From NCBI GenBank assembly GCA_961205875.1, contig OY540812.1:33489098-33553097 (forward strand): a stretch of DNA of 64,000 nucleotides, in the 5' to 3' direction. Shown here piece after piece: positions 1 through 11,508 of the stretch (the first letter of the stretch is position 1; each line of letters opens with the position of its first letter). The position numbers and the translations under genes were made by a program. The notes beneath the pieces are model-generated. The model saw only the letters and a list, made by a program, of their open reading frames with translations. It had not been told where the DNA came from and did not search any database. This DNA is from Sialis fuliginosa. Lineage: Eukaryota; Arthropoda; Insecta; Megaloptera; Sialidae.

Positions 1-454
1 ACAAAGTTAACAATGAACACTCGGTTCCTGTGAACACCCAGTATAGGGGGTAAAATTTGAAGTAAATTTTATCTTTAAATCGTATTCAGGGTTATTTTTT
101 TTGTTAAACATTATTTATGAACACAAAAAATTATTTTATAAAAATAAAAAATTTGAAATTCTTTGTAATTTTGAAAGTTGCCCGCGGAATGTCTAATTTT
201 CTAGTCAAAATTTCAAGATAACGAATGTTTACGAATTTTTCTCAGCTTTAAAATACATTTTTCAGTATTTTTGGGTGTTGCGAATGTTACGATATTCGAG
301 TTTGAATGAAAAAAGTACAAAAAAGAGGGCCTCATTTTGGTCATGCAGAAATGAAAAAAAAAGAAAACTAAAGTTTAAATAATCACCTATTGTATGATAC
401 CAAAAAAAATAATAATAATCCTGTAAAAATGACCATATTTTAATTTTAGTTCCA
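1..454. other. AT-rich non-coding stretch, nothing recognised
   Basis: This stretch is AT-rich with many A and T runs. I see no open frame, inverted repeat or known repeat end in it. Confidence 0.5.
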
Positions 455-1000
455 GGGACTTGTACCTAAACCCGAACCCGAAACTCGAAAAACCCCGTAT
501 TTTTCATTATTCTGAACCCGAACCGAACCACTATATTTCAATGTCAACAAACATGAATCTGAATCTGAACCTTTCCATGGATAACCGGTAACCATATATT
601 TTTAAAAGGTTCAATAAATTATTATTAATATATACCTATCTCCAATTATTTTTAAAAGATTATAAATTGTAATAACTGGAAATCTGTTTGAATTTTATTG
701 TATGATGTGACTTTTTGAAGTTATACTTCATTAGGCGCACCACGGCACACTTTTTGCCCTTTTTTCCAGCAAAATCTTTAAAATATTGCTAGAAAATATT
801 AATGTTTTTTTTTTCAGAAAATGTTTTATTTATTAATTATAATTTTTTTTCGAACAAAATAATTTTCTTTCAATTATAAACTTGAACCCGAACCCGAACC
901 TGAACCCTGGAAAAATAACGATTTTTGAACACAAATAGTTTGCATCATGCTGAATCCAAACCCGATCTAAAATTTATATTTGAACCCGAACCATAAATAA
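455..1000. repeat. Dispersed repeat with AACCCG / GGTTCGGGTTC blocks
   Basis: Two blocks of near-tandem hexamers of the AACCCG type sit at about 467-535 and 882-910. The stretch between about 740 and 920 reappears, reversed and diverged, at 24,540-24,745: the shared order is a GAACCCGAACC block, a run with TTTTGTTCGAAAAA, and TTTTCTGAA with a short A/T stretch. This makes it a dispersed repeat rather than a local telomere-like array. It has no open frame and I do not recognise the class. Confidence 0.55.
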
Positions 1001-1430
1001 ATCCCGCATAAATAAGTCCCAGTTTAGTTCTAATATTAAGAATATTCCAGAAATTAATTTCTATCAGAGAACATGAAAATTTGGCATATAACTTTTTATA
1101 TGAAGAAAGGTTCCAGCAGAAATCTTTTAATTTGGCTGAAAAATTGCATTTTGAATTGTTTTATATTACGGTTAGGATTTGGCCGTACTTTTTATTCCAA
1201 TTTTTTATAACAAAATTTATATGAACTATCTATACAATAGCGATAACAAAATATGTAATTTGCAAAAATATCACTAATCCTCGAGCAACGCCGGGCAGCT
1301 AAGTTAGTCTTATATAAGTACCAAAAAAAAACTAAAATTTTTAAATCGTTTTTATTTATTTTTTATTAGTAATTAAATAATTAAATAATTTAATCAATAC
1401 ATAAAAGATATAAAACTATAATGCCGTGCT
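1001..1430. other. AT-rich non-coding stretch
   Basis: A short CGAGCAACGCCGGGCAGC segment near 1,281 resembles ends of dispersed animal repeats, but nothing around it confirms a class. The rest is A/T-rich and shows no structure I can support. Confidence 0.35.
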
Positions 1431-1435
1431 CAGGT

Positions 1436-2290
1436 AAAGGGCAGTAAGGTGTAAAAAGTAAAAACGAAGAAAACTGAACTCGAATTTCTTGATTTTTTTA
1501 AACTGAATAAATTTTTCATAAAATGTATTTAGCAACCAATGATAAGTTACATGACATCATAAGTCATTTGAGTGTAATTTTATATAACAATTCATCAAAA
1601 TGCCTAAATTGAGTGACTGTTGTCTTTTATTTCTGGATGTTTAAAAGCAGTAAGATATGATTTACTGCCTTTGTGCAGAAGTACTGCTTTTTCTACTGTT
1701 TTATTTATTTAAATAGTTTTTTTTTGTCAGAGGTAAAACGCAGTAATCCAGAATAAAAATTCAGTTTTATTTCAATGTATTTTATTGAGATCAAAAAACG
1801 TTATAATACAATAATCTTTGTCTAATGAGTATCGAATTACAAAATCTTAAATAGTAATTTATTAATCTTTGTTGAACACATAACGAAAAATTAATTCTTA
1901 TGACACTTAATAATTATAAAGTGAATAATTACAATGAAAAAAATAATAACATAGAACAATTTACTGTATTATTTATTTGAAGTAGATACTTTTTGAAAAC
2001 TGTCTTTTCGAAATTATTAGAACTTGGAATGATTGTGAATATAGTACGTACATTTTCAGTGAATAAAAGCAGTATAGTTAAAAAGTTCCTGCTTTTTATG
2101 TTGAAAAATGATTTTACTGCTTTTATATTCAGGAAAAGTAACTAATTTGATATATAAAAAAATTATATTCTATTGAAATAACATTCTTCATGATTACTTT
2201 TATGATTAATATGTACATAGAAAATCGTCTAAAAAACCTAATAGCATAAAAATTACTAAAAGGCAGTAAAAGTATTGTATTGTAAAATAC
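1436..2290. repeat. AT-rich region with recurrent GCAGTA / TACTGC motifs
   Basis: GCAGTA occurs near 1,441, 1,647, 1,740, 2,069 and 2,263, and its reverse complement TACTGC near 1,663, 1,682 and 2,115. Eight occurrences of a hexamer with two G and C in about 830 bases of strongly AT-rich DNA is more than its surroundings suggest. Paired occurrences (1,647 with 1,663) make small hairpins. It may be an old element with subterminal repeats; no ends were found. Confidence 0.3.
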
Positions 2291-2477
2291 GTAAGTATAC
2301 AATAATTTATTTGTATAAAATTTCTGAAAAGTATTTAAATTATTAATCTTTGTTTAAAAATAAATAGTATATTTACAAAAAAAATTATGAATTGTTTTAG
2401 TAGAAAAGACAACTGAAACTTCCTCCAACAACAAATAGCAAATTATTTAACACATATAAACTCGCCAGGGAGTATCC

Positions 2478-2640
2478 ACCCTTCATGTCCACATAGCAGA
2501 AAAGATGCGGCGCGCAGTGTTTAACATGGCGGTTACCTGAGTTACCTAATGGGCGTTCCGTGTCGGGCCGCGTTGCCGAAATGAAGCTATTTATAGTCGC
2601 ACGACGCGCAACGCACCACCTGTATCAAAACACATGCACA
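2478..2640 (+). promoter_or_regulatory. CpG-rich patch, possible promoter
   Basis: A patch of about 160 bases is GC- and CpG-rich (GCGGCGCGCAG, GTCGGGCCGCGTTGCC, CGCACGACGCGCAACGC) inside DNA that is otherwise about 70% A+T. It holds AACATGGCGG, which fits a YY1/Pleiohomeotic-type site, and TATTTATAG, which could act as a weak TATA element about 25 bases before the CGACGCGC run. No open frame or convincing splice site follows. It could instead be an unrecognised transposon end. Confidence 0.25.
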
Positions 2641-3375
2641 CAGATTATTACCATGTACGTATATTAAGTAATCAAACGTACAGTAGATACCTGCCAATGT
2701 TAACCCATTCACAAAAATTAAATTTAATAGATTCCTATAGAAAACAGACATAATCTACAAACCTAATATGTGTAGTTCTACACACGAAGGAAGAAAATGG
2801 AGTTAATTCCGGCACGAAATTTTTTTCATGCATAAGCTTTGGCAAGTAGTTTTATTTCAAGTTGATGACATTTTTCACACTATCTGAAAGTGGCCAGTCA
2901 AAAAATATTTTTATTTGTTTATAATAAATTAATTTTTTTACAAACAATAAAATTTGTTAAAAAACATGCGAAGTCATTTAAAACAGTATTCTAATGATAT
3001 TTTTACCTAATTTATTTACATTATTTAAGTCGAATCCCGTTTTTAGAGCTGCCAGGAGTCTGATAATTCATTAAATATTACTTAAAAATCGGCAAAATAA
3101 CGTTTTATAAAAAAAAAACAAGTCCTCTCTCACAAGACAACATATGTACAATGCATACAACTAAAAAATTACTTATATCCAAAGTATTTTTCACGAAAAT
3201 GCTGACCAGGATACTGATAAATTGATTGGATAAAGTACGATCTCGCTTACAACGTTAACTGAGTTAATTGATACAACCTCAAATTAAGTTAAAACATGTA
3301 CATTAATTTATTTATTATATTTCTATTAATTACAATGACAAACAATGATTTGATGGAATATAAATTCTCTATATT

Positions 3376-4125
3376 GCTTCCTCGCAATATCGAAGATACG
3401 AGAAGCTATGTGATCGTTTCAGATTGAAACAAAAAAAATTTTCTCCGATTTCAAAATTTTAAATTGATTTATTCGTTTCACGTCAAGACAAACACTTTTC
3501 GTTCCGTGTCTGTCTGTCTGTCCGTCCGTGTGTCCGTTCGTCCGTCTGTCCCCTGAATCCTTGTCACACTCATAACTCATGAACCACTGAATATTAATGA
3601 AACTTGGTTGGATGGTTGGGTCTGTGTTGAGGACGGTTCCATTTCAAAATCATCAAAATCGTGTGAAAGGGGGAGGGATGACACCCCAAAATATTTATTT
3701 TTTCAAGATATCTCAAGAACGACACATATTACGAGAAAATTTTATAGAATATTTTTTGTAGAGCATTAAATTTCCTAAAATATGGGTCTACTACGTTTGT
3801 TATGAAATATTCCCTTACAAAGATTTATCTCAATTTATTTTAAAAATTCGTGTTTTGTTTTTCTAAATTGATATTTGATTGGATATATTAAATGTCATTT
3901 TGACATTTGCATAAATTTAGATTTAGATTGAAATTGCCAAAAAATTAAAAATATATGAAAAAATATTCAGGTGCGTTTTAAGAAAAATTTTGTAAATTTA
4001 AATTTAAATTTTAGTAAAATTTGTATAAAAATTAAATGGTTAACCAATGCCAGACAATTTATCTGAACACTATCGGTTTTAGTGAATTTAGCACGAGGAA
4101 GCACTGTGCATTTACTTGGCAGATG
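3376..4125 (+). mobile_element. Family E element, near full-length copy
   Basis: This is the reference copy of the commonest repeat here. It starts with GCTTCCTCGCAATATCG and a segment ending near a GTGATCG box, then a run of GTCTGTCTGTCCGTCC units (about 3,505-3,550), a conserved ACTCATGAACCACTGA stretch, and a middle AT-rich part. It ends with CACGAGGAAGC followed by CATTTACTTGGCAGATG. GCTTCCTCG is therefore present near both ends in opposite orientation. Other copies lie at 12,287, 20,739, 21,568, 35,795, 40,992, 43,466, 48,116, 49,510 and 50,858. It has no coding capacity and behaves like a non-autonomous DNA element; the superfamily is not clear. Confidence 0.7.
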
Positions 4126-4129
4126 TTTT

Positions 4130-5237
4130 TTTATTAATAATTTCTTTTTTTTCTCGTTATTCATCGAAAAAAACATGATTTTTGCAAACTTTTTTTTACA
4201 AGTCCGCCATTTTGTTTTTATAGTTATAAATATCTGATTCTAGATAATACGATAACGCATGTAGAAAATTACAAAGGAGTCACGGTTGGCCCAAGCTTGC
4301 ACCAATGTTAGCTAACACTGGGCTAAAATACAAATGATAAATCTCCACTATACAAAATATCTAACATTTTCTAACCCACAATGACTGCTTTTATGTTACA
4401 AAGAAAATTAAAAACGTTGGGTCTGTTTACGTGGACTAATGATCTGTAAAACAATATCAAAATAAATAATTTCGTCGTCATAAGTACTTAATGTAGATAA
4501 AATTTGCCCTGTACAGCATCCAATTTGGTCTTATAGTTTAGGAAATAACTTGAAGTATACATATAATAACATATTATTCGCGCAACCTAAAGAATACCCT
4601 GTGGCAGAAGGGAGCGATTTTTTTTTCTCGAAAATGAATGGAGCTAAAGTCAGTCTCCGCTAATTTTATATATTTTTTTATTTTTGAAGCATCAATAAAT
4701 GGCGCCAACTTTAGGTCACCTCTATAATAGGACATAGGTATAAGTTCTAAAATGTATTATTTTATAAATCTAACAAACATTCTAGGTACTACAAAAAACG
4801 AAAGTATGTTAATCTACACGGAGGAAATTCATCAGCTATAGAATAGTATCGGCTATTTGATTTTGTTCCATCGATCGACATATTTGATCGTAATTCGTAT
4901 GAATGGCACAAGAAGTCTTCCATAACTCATCATCGTTCTGAGAAATTATGTTTTAATAACACAAATATTTACAACACGCATGTTACATCAACATTCATAT
5001 TCAATATTCAAATTGGCATAAAACACTTATTTTTATAAAAACAAAACACGCAAATAGTGCGGAAAAATATCAGTGGCAGTGAGTGTAAAAAAATTATAAT
5101 TATTGGAGTGCCTTAAGCATCTAAAATACAAAAACCTCGTAATCGATTTACTTTGAATGAATTTTCATAATTTTGGATTGTATTGTTCATAAGCTATATT
5201 AAAAAATTTACTTATTAAAAGTGTGTGTTTTTTATTT
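4130..5237. other. AT-rich non-coding stretch
   Basis: I found no gene, inverted repeat or family member. The small open frames on the minus strand are A/T-driven and carry no recognisable domain. Confidence 0.4.
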
Positions 5238-5325
5238 AATAAGCTGTTACCCGCGACTTCGATCGCGTGGATTTCGTAATTTGATAGAAATAATTCTATC
5301 ATTATACAAAATCGTAAATAGAGCA
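5238..5325 (-). mobile_element. Family G (Helitron-like) terminal fragment
   Basis: The stretch AAGCTGTTACCCGCGACTTC, then a CGCGTGG box and TATACAAAATCGTAAATA match the terminal region of the full copies at 22,700-23,825 and 52,412-53,525. Only the hairpin-like CGCG end is present here. Confidence 0.55.
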
Positions 5326-5356
5326 CACTTCCAATCAGAACCTGCAATGTGCAATT

Positions 5357-5640
5357 AGCAAATATTAAACCATTCGATGCCCCTTGTAGCAGAAATTATG
5401 GACTTTCGTAGGTCGTGCTCTTTACAACTTTTGATCAGCACACTTTGAATTATCATTTTCACAAAAAATTTCAACCAAAATGTAAAATTAATTTCTTTTA
5501 TTCGGGTTCCTTTATGTACTTTACTGCTAAAATGGCTCATTTACGGACATAGGTTTATAAACAAAAAGCAATTGTTTTGATGTCCTCTACAACTTCTAAA
5601 AGCTTGTTGGTATGTTTACGGAACAACCTGTATATGTATC
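5357..5640. repeat. Dispersed repeat P, copy 1
   Basis: This stretch is repeated with moderate divergence at 18,655-18,950. Shared landmarks in the same order are CAGAAATTAT, a TTTCGTAG box, GATCAGCA with CACTTTGAA, AATTTCAACCAAAA, AACAAAAAGC, and a right end at about 5,640 reading CTGTATAT. The minus-strand open frames in the two copies are similar only because the DNA is repeated. The CTGTATAT end is typical of Tc1/mariner-like non-autonomous elements, but I did not find the other end. Confidence 0.55.
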
Positions 5641-7640
5641 TACTCTACTGATCCTATAAAGTACCTAAATCAAGAAAATAGTAACGGTAATTATAATCCT
5701 ACTTTAAAAATATATATTTTGAACAATCTGTTTGAATTCTAGCATATTCGTTGTATATCATTGAAGAATATATAAAAGGCACTTACCAATTATTTCCTTT
5801 TCTGTATTTTAAGAGGCTTAAGTTGATGCTGAAACAAAATAAATCCTTTAGTTATATTTTTTATTGAAGAATTTTTTTTTAATTTTAAGTTTATTTTTAT
5901 TTAACAATTTTAACAAATATAGTTTCAGCCTGTAATAGGCTACTCCGGAGTTTATCATTGGCTTAATAGAGCCTTATAGACTTATAAAATCGATGTAAAA
6001 AAGCGTAAATTCATATAACGCATATTATTGGGTAAATGGGTTCATTAAGGCTTAAACTTAATGCATTCCATTTTGTGACCTTGAATTCCAACCGGATGGT
6101 CGTATATGTGCGATTTTTCACGTTTTGCACTTTATCTCTGATCCTATCACGGAATCCGACAAAATTGTAGATGCTTTTTGGTTCTCTATAAAATTTATAA
6201 AGAAAACTAAATAAAAATTAACTCGCTACGCTCATTTGTTTCGGATATGGTAAATCAAAAATTGACCGAAAATGCTAAAAAATCACGGAACATGCAATTT
6301 TTTCGTATATCGTCTCGCACATTTTTTTTAACATATGAAAATATAAAATCATAATACAGGGGTATTTTAAAGAAATTTTAAAACTACACAATATGAGTTA
6401 GTCCGGACGTTAAGAGCGATATTTCGACTAATCTCTGCACTTTTTAATAGAAGCATGAAAATTGGTATAGTTGTACATTAAACCTTCCTCTACAAAACTA
6501 GAAATGGCGACATTTCAAAAACCCGTGTGGTCCCCCTTTTAGGGGCAAAAATATCTCCGCGGATTTAGTTTTTCTTATTTATCTCGCAAATGGTTATCCG
6601 GACGACACAAATAGAAGACACCCAAAATAATGTTTATTAGATTCTAAACAAAAGTTGTTACAATAAGTTAAAGCAAACAAATCTAAATGCAATTGAATGA
6701 TCTTTTTTTTGGTCGTCCTATTAAAAAAAATTGATGCAATTGTTAAATGATATTCTTCTTTAGCACTGCAGAAAATTACTTTTACTACTACACATATCAC
6801 TTTCAGAGCTAAATAAATACGTTTCATGTACACTAAAATAAGCCCTGTCAAAATATATCGTCACCTGAATATTCGTTTTTTACAAATCCACTTTTGAATA
6901 ATATTGAGATAAGCAGCGAATATTGACGGAGATCACACATTTTGTCGATTGTGTATATACTAACTTTTTTTAAAGACTCAATATAACACTTGCGGCAATT
7001 TTTTTTCGATCACATGATAGCGACGAATGCAGAATAAATCAAATGTCTTACATAAACGTATGACATAAATGTACATTCATTTAATTTAAGCGTAAACAGT
7101 TTCTGCAATTTAGTGTCAGGCGCAAATATTCAGGAGTAAACGAGACTTAAGGTATTATTATCATCCCTGAAACAGTACCAATGTATATAGAAAGAATTCG
7201 CAGCTATAAAAATCGAACTGGTTTCGTTTCAGTAGTGGTAGTTTTTAACTTATAGTGCACATCCCTGATCGTCAATCACAATATTTTCGACATGTTATAT
7301 CACTTGAAAAGTTCTACAATAAAAGACGCACGTGCGGAAGCGCATTCCATTTTACAACAAACACTGAAGCACATTCCATTACTCTCTCGCGTATCGGTGC
7401 GGTGTACATATAACGCGCAGTGGCGGTTCTAATATGAAACAAAAGGTGCAGACGGTTATAAAAACTAGACTATGCATTAACATGGTAATTTTTTAGGAAA
7501 GCTATATAAAACTATTAGGTAAGTTAAAATATTTTTTCTTTCAATTATTATTTAAATATAAGTTATATTATTTTCTTGAAACGAGTAATTGTTGTGTATA
7601 TAATACAGACAAAGCCCGTGGGGTGTGCAGAGTCGACATG
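5641..7640. other. Non-coding stretch, mixed unique and degraded repeat DNA
   Basis: No protein, RNA or transposon end is recognisable. Near 7,205 a TATAAAA is followed 26 bases later by TCAGT, a spacing that fits a TATA plus arthropod initiator pair, but no exon follows. From 7,310 to 7,440 CpG is somewhat more frequent. The 85-codon frame at 6,594-6,851 (minus) shows no domain or supporting context. Confidence 0.35.
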
Positions 7641-7738
7641 TCGGCCTTTCGGGAGTCTGCCTTTTGTCTATGCCTGCCATTTGGGAGTCTGCCGTTTGTC
7701 CTTATCGACCTTTTGTCCATATCTGTCTTTTGTCCCGA
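7641..7738 (+). repeat. Minisatellite of six 15- or 17-base units
   Basis: Six head-to-tail units can be laid out with no gaps: 15, 17, 15, 17, 17 and 17 bases, totalling 98. Each starts with a variant of TCTGCC (TCGGCC, TCTGCC, CCTGCC, TCTGCC, TCGACC, TCTGTC). The 15-base units end GGGAG and the 17-base units contain TTTGTC. The alternation 15-17-15-17 suggests a 32-base higher-order unit. Open frames in two phases cross it; they follow from the repeat and not from selection for protein. Confidence 0.7.
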
Positions 7739-7879
7739 TCCCGTAACATATTCACATATTTTTTCAAATGTACTGCACTTTTGTCTGGGTGCTTTTCAAC
7801 TTGCTTTAATAACGAATCGTTTGACTGAACTGATTCAAATGACTCGAGTTTAAAAAAGACTAATTTTCTTCATTTCTAC

Positions 7880-8843
7880 CAGGGTTGACTCCCTACTGGG
7901 TAACCCAAAAAAAACACGTGGTTTTTTTTTGAGACAAAATAACTTTTAAAAAACCCAATGGGTTTTTCAAGTTATTATTTAAAAGTATATACAAAACAAA
8001 TTATAAGTAATTCATTGTAATACAATCATTCTAAACATATATATTTTATTTATAATTATAATAACAGTAGTATTAGTACCTACATACAAGCTGTGATTTG
8101 AAAAATTTCAAACAAATAACTTTTTGCCTACACCTAAAAAAGTTATCAAATATCACTCGTTTCAACAATATGAAAGGAGATCTGAAGTAATGTAATGGAT
8201 AATTTTGGATTAATAAAAATAAATTGTAATGATAAGGGTCACTCGCTGCAATCAGATCTTGATTGATATTTACATTAAAGCCACTCTCGGGCCGTTCTCG
8301 GTACAATCCATGCCAGGTTCGATCACACTCCAGTAAAATATTCTTTTCACTATGCTGTATCAGAGCAAGATTAGATCGAGACCTGACCGAATGATTTTAT
8401 TGTTTATTTATATTTGATTGGAGTGAAACAGACCGAGACCGGCTCGATAGTCTGGATCGACCCTAAATGTGCAAAATGTTTTCTGTTATTTCTCATAAAT
8501 AAACAGTCTGTTTTGAAACTCATGAAAGTATTTTTAATCTCGAATAAAGGATTTTTAAATATTTTTACCACCATGTTTTAAAAGAAATAGAAGTATTGTA
8601 ATACCGTCAAAAAATTGTGTCCGAGATAAGAACAAATTCGTTTACGGCATGTCGGCTGTGCGTGTGTCTGTCATCTGAGTGAAATTACATCAACCGACAG
8701 AATTTTAGTACAATTTTCTTTACAAAAAATGTATATTTTATATACATGTATTACTAAAAAAATAAAATAAAAAATAGAAACTACTATAAAACCTTATAAA
8801 ACCCGGTGGACTGGACTTAAAAAACGGGGTTTTACCAACCTTG
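7880..8843 (-). mobile_element. hAT element, 964 bp, with perfect 8 bp target duplication
   Basis: The left end reads CAGGGTTGACTCCCTACTGG and the right end, reverse-complemented, reads CAAGGTTGGTAAAACCCCG. The flanks are the same 8-mer ATTTCTAC at 7,872-7,879 and 8,844-8,851. The 8 bp duplication and CAGGG-type ends define hAT. The element is a shorter relative, in opposite orientation, of the 2.4 kb copy at 44,739-47,103, whose right end matches this left end. No transposase domain was recognised inside, so it is probably non-autonomous. Confidence 0.8.
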
Positions 8844-9835
8844 ATTTCTACACACGCCAGAGCAACATCTTTTAGGAAATAAAATATAAAGTATACTCGT
8901 AATAACTTATGGAATCTAGAAGTCAATGTACACTTGAAATTAGCGGACGATTACTATAAAAACTTACATAATACAAATTATTGTTATGTAAAGTAAAAGA
9001 AATAAGGTACTGGCACCAGTTATGGCCGCTTTGAGAGCAAGGTTTACTGTTTTTTAATTCTCATGAACTCGTGTTACTATAAAACAAGTAACTCTTTATT
9101 TAATCAATTTAATTACCAAAGTCACAAGATATAGTTTATTTTTTTTAATTATAGCCTTTTTATTTTATTTATGTTTTTACTCCAGTAACGGATAAAGTAA
9201 AACCAGTAATGAGCACGCAGTGATGGACACTTGCTAATCATTACAAAATAATAAGTACTATGAACCGTCAAAGGTACCTAAGCATGCAAAACATGCCTTT
9301 ACATGAATTTGGCAAATTATTTTTTTGGAAGTCACATTCTATTTAACATTCAACCTGGCCAAATATTAGCTTCAAAAAATGTATAGTTTTCGAAAAAAAA
9401 AATTTAGGATTTCAAAAAAAAATGTTTTATAATCTGTTGTCGAATTTGATGGTGCTTGAAATATATTATAGAGGTACATAGTAAACCAGAAAAAAAAATT
9501 AATAAAATTAAAAAAAAAACCACTATGTTGTATTCGGAGGACAATCACCATTTTTATATATGTATATTATACCTTGTATACCAAACAACATATCAAAATC
9601 CTAAACTGATACGACCGCATGCGAATTTATACGAGTATGTTATACCCTTTGAATCAGTTTGGGATTTTTATATATTGTTTGGGTACATACAAGGTATAAG
9701 TAATATATAAAAAAACGGCGAAGTGCATGTTGGACACGCACATAATAGGTTTCCGTAGTCATTACGATTTATAAACAAGAATTATTTCAATTTTTTTTAT
9801 AAACTATTCTAGCTACAGTATTCGTTATTTGCGTT

Positions 9836-10590
9836 GAAAGTATTAACTAAAAGCTACATTCTGGATTTTTTTTCGATTTTTTGCATCGATAGTTTATAAA
9901 GTAGAAGGGGTGAGCGCTCTGATAACCACATTGAAAAGCAAATATGTCGTGACTAAAGAGTTAAAATCAAAAGATCATAAAACATTTTTTGTTGCATTTC
10001 AGAAAACCTATCTAAAGATACCCTAACTACTCAATGAGATAAGTGAAAAAAAATGTGAGTACAATTTTCAGTCTATGGTAGGGGGACCAAAATAATTTTG
10101 ACAGTGTTCGTTAAAATTTTTAGTGAAAGTACTAATTAAAAGCTACATTCTGATTTTTTTCAGATTTTTTGAATTGATAGTTTAGAAATTAGGGGGGAGG
10201 GGATGCTCTGATAACGACATTAAAAAAATGCAAATATATCGTGAGTGAAGGGTTAAAATCAAAAGATCATTTAGATTTTTTGTTTCATTTTAAGAGACCT
10301 ATCTAACGACACCCCACTCAAAGGGATAAGTGAAAAAAAATGTGAGTTCACTTTTCAGTCTATGGGAGGGGGGTCCAAAATTAAAGTGTTCGTTATAATT
10401 TTCAGTGAAAGTACTAATTAAAAGCTACATTCTGAATTTTTTTCAGATTTTTGAACACAAATATATCGTGACTGAAGGGTTGAAATCAAAAGAGCATCTA
10501 ACATTTTTTATTGCATTTTAGGAGACCTATCTAAAGACATCCTAGTTAATGGATTAAGTAAAAAAAAAATTTTAATATACTTTTCAGTCT
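9836..10590 (+). repeat. Tandem repeat, three units of about 285 bp
   Basis: Units start at GAAAGTA with AAAAGCTACATTCTG at 9,836, 10,124 and 10,407, giving periods of 288 and 283. Each unit holds GATTTTTT, ATAGTTTA, a G-rich box, GCTCTGATAA, ATATCGTGA, AAAATCAAAAGATCAT, AGACCTATCTAA and a TTTTCAGTCTATGG end. The third unit lacks about 75 bases in its first half. A diverged single unit lies reversed near 34,780-34,960, so this unit belongs to the dispersed GTTTCCGTAG repeat. Confidence 0.75.
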
Positions 10591-10738
10591 AAAAAAATTT
10601 TTTTTTTCAAAAATCTTATAATTTCTATTTTTATAGTCTTCGTCCGTATACCAAATTTCATCTTAATCGGCTTAAAATTTTTGAGGACCGACGGACATGG
10701 CGAAACTATAAGGTTTCCTAATTTTCTACGGAAACCTA
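10591..10738 (-). repeat. GTTTCCGTAG-family terminal segment
   Basis: Read on the minus strand this segment runs TTAGGTTTCCGTAGAAAAT, a GTTTCGCCATGTCCGTC box, and GATTAAGATGAAATTTGGTA. It matches 54,515-54,730 closely and 37,614-37,672 and 50,483-50,560 in part. It is the end of the element that includes the tandem units just upstream. Confidence 0.65.
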
Positions 10739-11508
10739 AAAATGATGATTGCCCTCCGAGTAGGTACAACATACTGTTTTTTTATTTTTTAAATTTTAAT
10801 AAATTTTTTTTCTGGTTTACTATGTACAGAGGACGATAATAAAATTACCGCTAGTGAGTCATAAGTACCTCTATAATATATTTCAAGCACCATCAAATCA
10901 ACAAATTATTAAAACAAAATTTTTTTTTTAATAAAACAAAATTTTTTTTCGAAAACTATAAATTTTTCCAAGCTAATATTTGGCCAGATTGAATGTTAAA
11001 TAGAATGTGACATCCAAAAAAATAATCAGCCAAATCCATGTCAAGGCATGTTTTGCATGCTTACTCGGCTATACCCTTTGAAACAATGTAAAACAGTTGT
11101 TATGATAATCATAATATAATAATTAATAAAAAAAAGTATACTATTGTAATAATTATGTAGTTTAAATATTCAAATATACACCTATTGGCCGAATGTCATC
11201 AAATAACGCTGTGAGACAGTTAATGTACATATACATATATTATATAGATTAATATTCAGAAATGGTTGTAATCAAATATCAACAAATATTTCTATTCAGT
11301 TCATTTAATTAAAAAATAACCATTACTGAGGTCATATCCAAGACTGGTGCCAGTACATTATTCCGTAACAATTTTTATGATGTCACTGATCTTGTAATAA
11401 TACTGCATAAACGATATTTAGTTTAAAAAAATCGAATAATAACATCACGAGTGATGAAAATAAGTAAATAATTTTTTATAACACCAGGAATAAGTGTCAC
11501 TAATTTCT

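Larger units (their letters stand above)
9268..11085. mobile_element. Palindromic element inserted in the family T copy
   Basis: The outer arms (about 9,268-9,560 and 10,738-11,085) are inverted copies: TAAGCATGCAAAACATGCCT at the left is mirrored near 11,050, followed by shared boxes such as CATTCTATTTAACATTCAA-like DNA, GTTTTCGAAAAAA, GATGGTGCTTGAAATATATT and a TTTACTATGTAC-type run. The arms are moderately diverged. The 1.2 kb between them holds a GTTTCCGTAG-family element with an internal tandem repeat. Nothing here codes for protein. Confidence 0.7.
9001..11362 (+). mobile_element. Family T inverted-repeat element, split by a nested palindrome
   Basis: The ends are inverted: AATAAGGTACTGGCACCAGT at the left and AATAATGTACTGGCACCAGT read from the right. 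Comparison with the uninterrupted 540 bp copy at 19,450-19,989 shows the shared internal order (CTTTGAGAGCAAGG-type box, AAAACAAGTA, GTGATGGACACTTGCTAAT, then GAAACAATGTAAA, then ATTGGCCG and TGTCATCAAATAA) broken between about 9,262 and 11,088. The piece between is another element. It is non-coding; the superfamily is not clear because the target duplication cannot be read. Confidence 0.75.

Noticed and set aside
467..535. Telomere-like AACCCG / GGGTTC repeats
   Set aside because: The same blocks occur reversed at 24,540 with shared flanking sequence, so they are part of a dispersed repeat and not a telomere.
7205..7233. TATAAAA with an arthropod initiator 26 bases later
   Set aside because: The pair is plausible by spacing but common by chance in AT-rich DNA, and no exon follows.
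8310..8335. B-box-like GGTTCGATCAC as a tRNA gene end
   Set aside because: No A box or cloverleaf can be drawn upstream.
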